Position numbers and translations under genes: made by a program. Shown one piece after another: positions 43,453 to 51,571 of a DNA stretch of 64,000 nucleotides (position 1 is its first letter; every line of letters starts with the position of its first letter). The notes beneath the pieces are model-generated. The model saw only the letters and a list, made by a program, of their open reading frames with translations. It was not told where the DNA came from and ran no database searches. The stretch spans positions 62,001 to 126,000 of the forward strand of contig JBBIVJ010000002.1 in the NCBI GenBank assembly GCA_037439785.1, in the 5' to 3' direction. This DNA comes from DSVZ01 sp037439785. Lineage in GTDB: Bacteria; Verrucomicrobiota; Verrucomicrobiia; Limisphaerales; J093.

Positions 43453-45216
43453 TCAGGACAGGGTCAGAGCCGAGGGAACGCCGGGTTGGTGGAGGCGGTG
43501 GGTGAGGCGCTGGACCTCGGCGAGGGGGATGAGGCCCTGCTGGACCTTTTTCCAAGCCTCCTCGCGCAGGGAGCGCCAGCCGTGCTGGCGGGCGGCGGCG
43601 CGGAGCCGGGTGGTGGAGACGCCCGGCCCGAGCAGCTCAGCCACGGCCTCGTGCATGACGAAGAACTCGTACACGGCCACGCGGCCGCGGGTGCCCTTGC
43701 CGCCGCACTCGACGCAGCCGCGCCCCCGCCAGGCGCGCAGGTCGGTCTCGGCCAGGCGCAGGGCGCGGGCCATTTCGGTGCGCAGGGCGGGGTTGGCCAG
43801 GTCGGGATCGGGGTCGGCGCACTGGCGGCAGACGCGCTGGGCCAGGCGTTGGGCGATGCTGCACACCAGGGCGGAGCCCAGGGGGAAAGGGTCCACCCCC
43901 ATGTCCAGGAGGCGGACGACCACGTTGAGGCTGTCGTTGGCGTGGAGGGTGGAGAAGACCAGGTGGCCGGTCTGGGCGGCGCGCACGGCGATCTCGGCGG
44001 TCGCGGAGTCCCGGATTTCGCCGATGAGAATGACGTCCGGGTCGTGCCGGAGGATGGAGCGCAGGCCGGTGGCGAAGGTCAGGCCGATTTCGTCCTTGGA
44101 CTGGATTTGGACGATGCCCTCCAACTGGTACTCGACGGGGTCTTCGATGGTGATGATTTTGCGGCCCTCGTCGTTGGCGTTGGCCAGGACGGCGTAGAGG
44201 GTGGTGGTTTTGCCCGAGCCGGTGGGGCCGGTCAGCAGCACCAGGCCCTGGGGCAGGGCGGCGAGGCTGCGCATCAGTTCCTCCTGCGCGGGTTCGAGGC
44301 CCAGCTCGCGCAGTTCGAGCTGGAGGCTCTGGCGGCCGAGGATGCGCAGGCAGACCGCCTCGCCGTGTTTGGTGGGCACGATCGAGACGCGCAGGTCGTA
44401 GTCGGCGCTCTCGGTCTTCATGGTGATGCGGCCGTCGTGGGGGAGGCGTTTTTCGGCGATGTTCAGGCCGGCCATGATCTTGAGGCGGGAGACCAGGGCG
44501 CCATAGACCTGGCGCAGGCCGGGAGGGGTCTTGACCGGCTGCATCAGGCCGTCCACGCGGTAGCGGATTTTAACGTGGGCGAAGTAGGGCTCGATGTGGA
44601 TGTCCGTGGCACCCAGCCGGAGGGCATCGGCCAGCAACTGGTCCACGAAACGGGTGATGCCGGCGGTGATGCGGGCGTCGTCCTCGCCGGCGTCAATCTG
44701 GAAGGCCACGTCGGCCGAGGCGTCAGTGGCGGTGCGCTCTTCGCCCAGGTGCTGGAGGGTCTCGGCCCCCAGGCCGAAGTGCTGGCGGATGACATGCCGG
44801 TAGCAACTGGGGGTGGTGAGGACCGGGCGAATCTGGCGGGTGAGCAGGAGGCGCAGGTTGCCCAGGTCGGTTTGGCGGGGCGGTTCGGTGAAGGCCAGGG
44901 TGAGGGTGTCGCCCTCCAGCGCCACGGGCAGCACCCGATGATGGTGGATGACACTGGCGGGCAGGATTTGCTCGTCGGGCAGGCCGGGGGGGAACTGGTA
45001 ATTGCACAGGTCCACGAATTCCAGGCCGTGCAGCTGGGCCAGAGCGGCGTAGGTCTCCGCTTCGGAGGCGAAGCCCAGCTCAATGATGGCATGGTGTTGC
45101 GGGGTGCGCAGGCGCTTCTGGCGACGGCGCACCAGTTCCAACTGGGCGGCGTCGAGCTTGTCGGCGGCGAACAGCACTTCACCCACCTCGCGGCGGGGCG
45201 TCTCCGAGGTGCTCAT
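43453..45216 (-). CDS. GspE/PilB-family secretion/pilus assembly ATPase
   Basis: Hexameric ATPase (587 residues) that drives type II secretion or type IV pilus assembly. An N-terminal N1/MshEN domain precedes the motor, with Walker A GPTGSGKTTTLYAVL, Asp box (DIHIEPY), Walker B VILIGEIRDSATAEIAVRA, His box (STLHANDS) and the tetracysteine zinc site (CRQC and CVECGGKG). ATG 45216 overlaps the upstream stop (ATGA). It is the last gene of a minus-strand operon secretin-PilMN-PilO-PilP-like-GspE. Pilin and PilC/GspF genes are absent here, so T2SS versus T4P cannot be settled. Confidence 0.94.
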   Translation of the reverse strand: MSTSETPRREVGEVLFAADKLDAAQLELVRRRQKRLRTPQHHAIIELGFASEAETYAALAQLHGLEFVDLCNYQFPPGLPDEQILPASVIHHHRVLPVALEGDTLTLAFTEPPRQTDLGNLRLLLTRQIRPVLTTPSCYRHVIRQHFGLGAETLQHLGEERTATDASADVAFQIDAGEDDARITAGITRFVDQLLADALRLGATDIHIEPYFAHVKIRYRVDGLMQPVKTPPGLRQVYGALVSRLKIMAGLNIAEKRLPHDGRITMKTESADYDLRVSIVPTKHGEAVCLRILGRQSLQLELRELGLEPAQEELMRSLAALPQGLVLLTGPTGSGKTTTLYAVLANANDEGRKIITIEDPVEYQLEGIVQIQSKDEIGLTFATGLRSILRHDPDVILIGEIRDSATAEIAVRAAQTGHLVFSTLHANDSLNVVVRLLDMGVDPFPLGSALVCSIAQRLAQRVCRQCADPDPDLANPALRTEMARALRLAETDLRAWRGRGCVECGGKGTRGRVAVYEFFVMHEAVAELLGPGVSTTRLRAAARQHGWRSLREEAWKKVQQGLIPLAEVQRLTHRLHQPGVPSALTLS

Positions 45217-45719
45217 GAGGCGGGGACTTGAAGGATTTTGGTCACGTTGAACTCGAGCACGTTGGTGGCCCCGGCCGCGTTGGTCAGGATGACCGACCGG
45301 CGCTCGATGCGGTGGACGTGATGGTCCGCCACCACGCGTGCTCCGGCGGTGAAGGGGCGGACGGCGTCGTTCACCTGCAGGAAGGCGCGGCGCTCCCCCG
45401 CGGAGCTGTCCAGGTAGCCCTGATACGTCAGCGCCACCGGCCGGGTGGTGGGCGGCGGCGGTGGCTGGAAATAGCGGGTGAAAAACGGATTGGGGGCGTT
45501 GCTGGTCGCAGTCAGCGCAGTGAGGGCGGGGAGCGCAAACCACGCGTCCACCTGGGCGGAGGTGGGCCAGTCTTCCCCCGGCCGGCCGGGGCCGTTGCCC
45601 AGGGGTTTGAGTTCCGGCAGCCGCCCGCCCAGGTTCCAGACCGTCAGGCCCAGCAACCCCGTCAGCACCGCCAGCACGGCCAGGGCGAGGAGCAAACGTC
45701 TTTCCAGCGTGGACCACAT
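45213..45719 (-). CDS. GspC/PilP-like protein
   Basis: A 168-residue protein with one N-terminal transmembrane helix (LLLALAVLAVLTGLLGLTVW). From about residue 75, NPFFTRYFQPPPPPTTRPVA followed by LTYQGYLDSSAGERRAFLQV, then ARVVADHHVHRIERRSVIL, is the layout of the GspC homology region/PilP domain which connects the inner-membrane platform to the secretin. Start ATG 45719 lies six bases from the PilO-like gene's stop. The call rests on layout and position rather than strong motifs. Confidence 0.65.
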   Translation of the reverse strand: MWSTLERRLLLALAVLAVLTGLLGLTVWNLGGRLPELKPLGNGPGRPGEDWPTSAQVDAWFALPALTALTATSNAPNPFFTRYFQPPPPPTTRPVALTYQGYLDSSAGERRAFLQVNDAVRPFTAGARVVADHHVHRIERRSVILTNAAGATNVLEFNVTKILQVPAS

Positions 45720-45725
45720 CGGAGG

Positions 45726-46616
45726 TCAGGGGCTGAAGCCCGGTTCGAGGGCGGCCGCCCCCGGCGCGGACAGGGGAACGGACTCGAGGGGGACCAGGCC
45801 GGAGATGACCAGCTCGGCCCGCACCTCGGCCGGGCGGTCGGGGGCGGATTTGCGGAGCCGGGCATGGGCGAGGAAAAGCGGGGGCTTGTTGGTCAACACC
45901 CCCGCCAGCCCGACGGCGTCCAGCTCCGGCCCGCGCAGGGGCAGAGCGGTGAGCAGGCGGCTCAGCGGCTCCATGGCTGCAATCACTTCCATGCGCATGG
46001 GCAGTTCCTCGTAGAGCCGGCGGCCGTCCTGGAGGGCGCGGTGGGAGACCGGCGGCAGTTGGGCCAGCTCCGGCACGGCGGTGACCTGGCAGTGGATGGT
46101 GGCCAGCAACAGGTCGCGCGCGAAGGCCAGCCGCGCCCAGAGCAGGGCGGGCTCGACGGTTTCCGGCGTGCGCACCGGCAGGCCGTTGGTGACGGCGGGA
46201 GCGAGGGTCACCTTCCGGCTGCGGGCCAGTTTCATGAGTTCCTCGGCCAGCCGGATGCGCTCGTTTTCGTAGTCAATGATCCGGAAGGGGGCCTGGATTT
46301 GGTCCAGCACGGTCACGGGCAGGCGCAGGCGCTGCTCGACCTGTTCCCGCAGCGTGGCCAGCTCGGTGGCGGTGTGGCGGAGGGCGATCAGCGCCTCGGG
46401 GAGCCGGTCCTGGGAAAGGCCGGCGGTGGCCTCGCTGGAGCGGTTGGTGGCGGCGAAGCTTTCCCATGCCTGCCGCAGGGGGCGGTCCAGGGCGTCGGCC
46501 CGCCGGACGAGGGTTTGCAGGCCGCCGACATAAACGGCGCCGGCCAGCAGGGCACCCAGCACGGTGAACTCCAGCAGCCAGGAGCGCCGGGGCGGGGGAG
46601 TTGGGGGCGGGGCCAT
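45726..46616 (-). CDS. PilO/GspM-like membrane protein
   Basis: A 296-residue protein with an N-terminal transmembrane helix (FTVLGALLAGAVYVGGL) and a mostly helical, Leu/Arg/Glu-rich body with a coiled-coil stretch (LRHTATELATLREQVEQRLR), followed by a more beta-like C-terminal part. Position between the PilMN-like and PilP-like genes fits PilO or GspM, the inner-membrane platform protein. No sequence motif proves this. It starts five bases after the PilMN stop. Confidence 0.55.
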   Translation of the reverse strand: MAPPPTPPPRRSWLLEFTVLGALLAGAVYVGGLQTLVRRADALDRPLRQAWESFAATNRSSEATAGLSQDRLPEALIALRHTATELATLREQVEQRLRLPVTVLDQIQAPFRIIDYENERIRLAEELMKLARSRKVTLAPAVTNGLPVRTPETVEPALLWARLAFARDLLLATIHCQVTAVPELAQLPPVSHRALQDGRRLYEELPMRMEVIAAMEPLSRLLTALPLRGPELDAVGLAGVLTNKPPLFLAHARLRKSAPDRPAEVRAELVISGLVPLESVPLSAPGAAALEPGFSP

Positions 46617-46620
46617 GAGT

Positions 46621-48423
46621 TCAGGGTCCTGCGGCTGAAGTGCCGGCCGGGGCCGTGGCGGCTCGGCCGGGGCCGGCGGGTCGGGCCGGCGGGTTCAGGG
46701 CGCGGGGCGGGGGAAGGGTGCGGCCGGCCACCTCGAGGGTCAGGGCGAAGAGACGGTTGGACACCGCCACGCCGGGGTCCACCAACTGTTGCCGGCGCTC
46801 GTCGGGAAGGGCGTCCACACGGCGGAACAGGACATGGCGGCGGAGTTGCGCGGCCACGTCGCTGAGCAGCCGGCGCAGGGCCTCGCCCTCGGCGGGGATG
46901 CACAGCTCGGTGATAAATTCCCGGAGCGGGGCGGGGCCGGGGAGGTTGGTGCTGGCCGGGGCGTTGGTGACGGAGCGCGGTCGGGGGGCAGGGGCCGGGA
47001 CGAGTTCGAGTCGGGAGGTACCGGCCTGGTAGCTGGGGGCATCGGCGAAGAGCACGTACCAGAAGGCGTCGTTGGTGCGGCTTTCGCGGACCGCGGCCAG
47101 GGCCTGCAAGGTTTCCCAGGTCTGGCGTTGACGGAGCAGCACCGGGTACAGGCGCTCGTAGTCGAGATTCAGGGCCCGGTAGGTGCGGTCAATGTCCAGC
47201 GCGGTCTGCAGGGCTGCCTCGCTGCGCCGGGTGAGGTCGCGTTTGTGTTCGATCCAGGCGCGTTTTTGCAGGATGCCCCCCGCCAGAGCCCCGGCCAGCA
47301 GGAGCAGCAGGGTGACGTTGACGGTAAGCACGGTGGTCAGGGCGCGACGCCGGCGATGGAGCGCGCGGGCCGGAGGGGGCAGGAAAGAGAGGCCTGCCGG
47401 GGCGCGGCGCAGAACCAGGAGGGCGGCACCGTAGGCGACCAGGTAATCGGCCATGGGCCAGGGGTGGCCGGCGGTGTGGCGGGCTTCCCAGGGCTCGAAG
47501 CGCCAGTCCGCGGCCTGGTTGAGGCGGGCCAGCAGCTCAGGATCGGTGGCGCCCAGGCCGCAGAGAAAGCCGCGGAAGTCGGACGAGTTGAGGCCGCTGT
47601 CCGGGTTGTCTTCGAGCCACTCGGTGAGCGCCAGGCGAATGCCGGCAGCCCAGTCTTCCAGGGCGCCGCCGGGCCGGCCCGGGGGCAGGGTGGCGTCCGC
47701 GGGCAGGGACACGCCCCCAACGGGGCGCCCCAGGGCGGCCTGGAGGTGGCTCAGGCCCAGGGGGACCGTGGCCGTGCCCACGCCCTGGCCGTGGGCGATG
47801 ATGGCCACGACGCTGTTGCCGCCGCGCAGGTCCACGAGCAGGGCGTTGCCGCCGGCGGGAAGCAGACGGGCGGCGGCCGCAAACAGCGCCTGGCCGCTGG
47901 GAATCACGTCGGCCAGGTCGGGGGGTTCCGCGCCGGCGGTGTCGGGGGTGGGGGTGAAGCGTTCGAGGAGCCCTTCCAGTTCCTCGCGTTTGCAGAGGTT
48001 CAGCCAGTACGGGGCGGCCAGGCGGCCCCAAGGTTTGAGGGCCACGGCGTTCCAGACCAGGGCGGCCTCGTCCAGGCCGCTGAGGCGGCGGGCCTCGCGG
48101 GCCAGGGTGGCGGAGCGGTCCGTCTCCGCTTCGGCGGGCAGGTCCAGCAGGGCGGAGATGCAGCGGTATTGGGGCAGGACCAGCACGCGTTCATGGGGGC
48201 CGGCCTCGGTGAAGAACTGGTCCAGTTGGGCGGCGAGGGTTTCGGCCTGCAGGGGGTCGGAGGCCGCGCCGAAGAAGGTCTGGAAGTGCACCACGCGGAG
48301 GTGGCCGGGGCTGGCGTCCACCACCAGGGCCTTGACAAAGCGGCTGCCGGGGTCGAGCACGACCAGCCGGCGGCCCAGGGCGGGGCAAAGGCGGTGCAGC
48401 CAGGGAACAGCAGGCAGGGCCAT
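46621..48423 (-). CDS. PilM-PilN-like fusion protein (GspL-type)
   Basis: A 600-residue protein. The first about 345 residues are an actin-like ATPase domain of PilM/GspL (VVLDPGSRFVKALVVD at the start, ALLVDLRGGNSVVAII as the phosphate motif). A transmembrane helix (VNVTLLLLLAGALAGGIL) near residue 375 leads to a coiled coil and a ferredoxin-like C-terminal region as in PilN. Fusion of PilM to PilN is the GspL-like arrangement, supporting a type II secretion-type system. ATG 48423 is ten bases from the secretin stop. The C-terminus is low-complexity Pro/Ala. Confidence 0.7.
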   Translation of the reverse strand: MALPAVPWLHRLCPALGRRLVVLDPGSRFVKALVVDASPGHLRVVHFQTFFGAASDPLQAETLAAQLDQFFTEAGPHERVLVLPQYRCISALLDLPAEAETDRSATLAREARRLSGLDEAALVWNAVALKPWGRLAAPYWLNLCKREELEGLLERFTPTPDTAGAEPPDLADVIPSGQALFAAAARLLPAGGNALLVDLRGGNSVVAIIAHGQGVGTATVPLGLSHLQAALGRPVGGVSLPADATLPPGRPGGALEDWAAGIRLALTEWLEDNPDSGLNSSDFRGFLCGLGATDPELLARLNQAADWRFEPWEARHTAGHPWPMADYLVAYGAALLVLRRAPAGLSFLPPPARALHRRRRALTTVLTVNVTLLLLLAGALAGGILQKRAWIEHKRDLTRRSEAALQTALDIDRTYRALNLDYERLYPVLLRQRQTWETLQALAAVRESRTNDAFWYVLFADAPSYQAGTSRLELVPAPAPRPRSVTNAPASTNLPGPAPLREFITELCIPAEGEALRRLLSDVAAQLRRHVLFRRVDALPDERRQQLVDPGVAVSNRLFALTLEVAGRTLPPPRALNPPARPAGPGRAATAPAGTSAAGP

Positions 48424-48432
48424 GTGCCGGGG

Positions 48433-50409
48433 TCAGGGCTGGGGGACGGGTGCGGGGGCGGAGGCGGTGGGCCGCGTGGCCGGCTCGTCGTAGATCAAAT
48501 ACCGGCCATCCTCGGACAGCAGCGTGGCGGTCACGAAGATGAGCAGGTACCGCGGCCGGTCCACCTCGGTGCGGCGGCGGAAGGCAGCGCCAATGACCGG
48601 GAGGTTGCCGAGGATGGGAACGGACTCGACGTAGGTGGTTTGGAGCCGTTCCAAGACGCCGCCCATGACCACGGTTTCGCCGGAGCGGATGGCCACGCGA
48701 GTGGCCAGTTCCTGGGTGCGGTACTCGGGCAGTTTGATCTCGAAGGTGCTGACCACGTTGCCGGCGTCGTCCTTGTCGGTGATGGTGGCGAAGGGGGCGA
48801 GCTTGACCTCGGAGTTCACGCGCGGGCGCAGGGCCAGGAAGATGGTGCGGCCGTCGCCGCCGACGCTGGCCAGGACGTCCAGGCTGGCGCCGGACTGGAT
48901 TTTGGTGGGTTTGCCGGAGGGGACGATGGCGGAGGAGGAGCGGCGTTCCAGGATTTGCTGCTTCACCTGGTATTCCTCGTAGTAGTACTGGGTGCGGCCG
49001 TCATTGATGGTGGCGGGGAGGTTGTTGATGACGGTCAGACGCGGGGCGCTCAGGGTCTGGCTTTCGCCGCTCTGGTCCAGGAGCGAGAGCGTGGCGGTGA
49101 GGGTGGCACGGTTGAGGATGTTGGTGAAGGTCTCGGAGATGCCGAAGGCGGGGTTGAGGATGCCCAGGAGGGTGGCGGTGCTGGTGTCCTGCTCGGTGCC
49201 GAAGGCGGTGCGGCCGGTCTCCCAGGCCACGCCCAGGCGCTGGAAGGCGGCGGCGCTGATGGTCACGAAGCGGGCCTCGATGAGCACCTGCTGGAGGCCG
49301 CGGTCGAATTCCCGGATGAGGGTATCGAGGACCTCGAGTTGCTCGGGCGTGCCGCGGGCGACCACCAGGTTGCGTTCGTAGTCAATCATGTACCTGCCGG
49401 TGAAAAAGTTGGTGATGGCCCGCTCCAGGGCGATGGTCTGGGGGGCCAGGTCGTTGACGAAGGCGTTGAGCTTCTGGGCCTCGGTGATGGTCTGGACGTT
49501 GTTCTGGATGACGCGGGTCTGCACCACCTCGTCCGGCCCGAAGCGGGCGGGCAGGATGAAGCCCTTGCGCAGCCGGTACACGCGCGTTTCCTCCAGGGCC
49601 TTTTTCGGGTCCTTGCCGTCCACGATCCAGACCAGCTCGTCACCGACCTGGAACTGCACGTCCAGGTTGCGGGAGATGTAGCGGAGCAGTTCCCAGAGTT
49701 TGACCCGCTCCATGTGGATGCTCAGCTTTTGCTGGAAGGCGGGCAGGGAGCGGTCGGCCACGAAGTTGATGCCCTCGGTCTGGCCGATGGTGAAGATGAT
49801 GTCGTTGAGGGTGGTGTTGTCCAGGTGCAGGGAGATGGGCTTTTGGAGCAGCTTCATCATCGCCCCCTGCTGGGATTCGAGGTCGAAGAGCATGCCCTCG
49901 ACGCGATTGGTGACGTTGTAGCTGGGGGGGATGTAGGGCGTGGCCTCGATCTGGTCCACCAGGTCGCGCACGTCCTTGCGCGGGGGCAGGCCGCGGTCCT
50001 TGCTCTCGGTGAGGAGGGTTTTGACGGTGGGATTGAAGGCGGAGTGCCTGACGTCAATTTCCCGGATGCGGTCCTCGAGGGCGCGGTTGCGCTGGATTTC
50101 GCGCTGCTTCTGCACCCAGCCCGAGAGCCGGCGGGCGGCGGAGTCCTGGGGGTCCTTGGCCTCGAGGGCGCGGGCGCGGGCCTCGGCCTCCTCCCAGCGA
50201 CCTTCGTCGGCCAGCTTGAGGATGGCCCGGATTTCCTCATCGTGGAAGGCACTGAAGGTGACCTTGGGGGTGGCCTCGGCGCCGCGGGTGGGGGCGGGGG
50301 CGGGCCGCGGCCGGCCTTCTTCACGGCGCTGACAGGCGGTCACGCCCAGCAACAACGCCAGGAGAGCGCCCAGCGCACCGGTCCAGGTGTGTCCGCGCTT
50401 GCTGCACAT
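48433..50409 (-). CDS. Secretin (GspD/PilQ family) with lipoprotein signal
   Basis: Outer-membrane secretin of 658 residues forming the gated channel. The N-terminus has a lipobox (VTAC) after a hydrophobic segment; next come a TPR-like helical segment, N domains (PISLHLDNTTLNDIIFTIGQ) and the C-terminal secretin domain, with SGETVVMGGVLERLQTTYVE, then VPILGNLPVIGAAFR and RYLLIFVTATLL. The GspD-type conserved motifs are intact. ATG 50409 fits the lipoprotein signal. First gene of the five-gene operon. Confidence 0.93.
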   Translation of the reverse strand: MCSKRGHTWTGALGALLALLLGVTACQRREEGRPRPAPAPTRGAEATPKVTFSAFHDEEIRAILKLADEGRWEEAEARARALEAKDPQDSAARRLSGWVQKQREIQRNRALEDRIREIDVRHSAFNPTVKTLLTESKDRGLPPRKDVRDLVDQIEATPYIPPSYNVTNRVEGMLFDLESQQGAMMKLLQKPISLHLDNTTLNDIIFTIGQTEGINFVADRSLPAFQQKLSIHMERVKLWELLRYISRNLDVQFQVGDELVWIVDGKDPKKALEETRVYRLRKGFILPARFGPDEVVQTRVIQNNVQTITEAQKLNAFVNDLAPQTIALERAITNFFTGRYMIDYERNLVVARGTPEQLEVLDTLIREFDRGLQQVLIEARFVTISAAAFQRLGVAWETGRTAFGTEQDTSTATLLGILNPAFGISETFTNILNRATLTATLSLLDQSGESQTLSAPRLTVINNLPATINDGRTQYYYEEYQVKQQILERRSSSAIVPSGKPTKIQSGASLDVLASVGGDGRTIFLALRPRVNSEVKLAPFATITDKDDAGNVVSTFEIKLPEYRTQELATRVAIRSGETVVMGGVLERLQTTYVESVPILGNLPVIGAAFRRRTEVDRPRYLLIFVTATLLSEDGRYLIYDEPATRPTASAPAPVPQP

Positions 50410-50623
50410 ACTCGTCTGCTGACGCCCCGGCTTCCCACCTCATTCAGCGTGTACTCCGGTGCCCCCGACCCCGGGCGGGGCCGGCTGCGGAAGGGCTCGC
50501 CTTCGTGGGGAGGCGGGCCACACGGGACGTGATGCGGCAAGCTTGCGCCGCGGCGTCAGCCTTGACCAGCCCGAAAGCACGGCCGCCGGCGTGGGCACCG
50601 GGGCGGCCAGGGCTCAGCCGGCC

Positions 50624-51442
50624 TCAGCCGGCTGGGGCATCGCCGCGGGGCGCGGGTAGCGGCGCGCCTGACTCCGCCCCGGTTTCCAGCTCGGCGCGCC
50701 AGGCGGCGATGGCCGCGCGCATCTGGGCGAAAGCCTGGAGGCGGGGCTTCACAAACCGCGGCGTGAACCACGGGAAGGTGCCGACGAGGTCGTGGGTGAC
50801 CAGGATTTGCCCGTCGCAGTCCGGCCCTGAACCGATGCCGAGGGTGGGGATGGGGAGCCGGGCGGTGATTTCCGCCGCCACCGCCGGGGCGACCAGCTCG
50901 AGCACCACCGCAAAGGCCCCGGCCCCGGCCAGGGCGTGGGCATCGGCCAGCAACGCCTCGCGTTCGCCCGGCCGCCGCCCTTTGATATGGTAGCCGCCCT
51001 CCTCGCGCACGTGTTGGGGCAACATGCCGATGTGGCCCAGGAAGGGAATGCCGGCGCCGACGATGGCCTCGACCTGCGCGCGCACCGCCACGCCGCCTTC
51101 GGCTTTGACCGCCTCGGCCCCCGCCGCCACCAGCCGACGGGCGCTGGCGAGCGCCGCGGCCGGTGTCTCGTACGTCCGCGCCGGCAGGTCCGCGGCCAGC
51201 AGGGCGCGGGGCCGCGCCCGCGCCGCGGCGCGGGTATGGTGTTCCATGTCTTCGAGCGAGACGGAGGTGGTGTCGGGATGGCCCAGCACCACCATGCCCA
51301 GCGAATCGCCCACCAGGATCAAGGGGATGCCCGCCTCGTCCAGCAGGCGGGTCATCGGGTAGTCGTAGGCGGTCAGCGCGGCGATCCGGCGCCGCCCTTT
51401 CCAGGCGCGCAACTGCGCCGCGGTGATTTTTTCACCCTGCAT
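50624..51442 (-). CDS. panB: 3-methyl-2-oxobutanoate hydroxymethyltransferase
   Basis: First committed step of pantothenate (CoA precursor) synthesis: ketopantoate from alpha-ketoisovalerate and methylene-THF. The 272-residue protein has ALTAYDYPMTRLLDEAGI, LVGDSLGMVVLGHPDTT (Mg site), AVKAEGG, GHIGMLPQHV and GIGSGPDCDGQILVTHDLVG. ATG 51442 fits the family start KITAAQLRAWKG. A TTGTTC-17-GACCTT promoter ends seven bases upstream. A C-terminal Ala/Pro tail extends beyond the usual end. Confidence 0.95.
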   Translation of the reverse strand: MQGEKITAAQLRAWKGRRRIAALTAYDYPMTRLLDEAGIPLILVGDSLGMVVLGHPDTTSVSLEDMEHHTRAAARARPRALLAADLPARTYETPAAALASARRLVAAGAEAVKAEGGVAVRAQVEAIVGAGIPFLGHIGMLPQHVREEGGYHIKGRRPGEREALLADAHALAGAGAFAVVLELVAPAVAAEITARLPIPTLGIGSGPDCDGQILVTHDLVGTFPWFTPRFVKPRLQAFAQMRAAIAAWRAELETGAESGAPLPAPRGDAPAG

Positions 51443-51449
51443 CGCCGTG

Positions 51450-51478
51450 AAGGTCGCGCCCCTGTGCCGGCCGAACAA
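51450..51478 (-). promoter_or_regulatory. Putative leaderless promoter of panB
   Basis: Minus strand: TTGTTC (51478-51473), 17-bp spacer, GACCTT (51455-51450), seven bases before ATG 51442. The -10 matches the TANNNT pattern at two of three key bases. Confidence 0.45.
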
Positions 51479-51571
51479 GGTTTTCTTCCACCTCCTCGCC
51501 GGGGGTGGAGCCGACAGGGCTGGCAGGCACGAAGCTTGCCGCGGACAGGCCGGTTTCGGCACCTTGGTTTC

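Noticed and set aside
46789..50532. Plus-strand open frame of about 1250 codons antisense to the secretion operon
   Set aside because: Gly/Gln/Val-rich translation without domains; lies opposite the secretin and PilMN genes, which have clear motifs.
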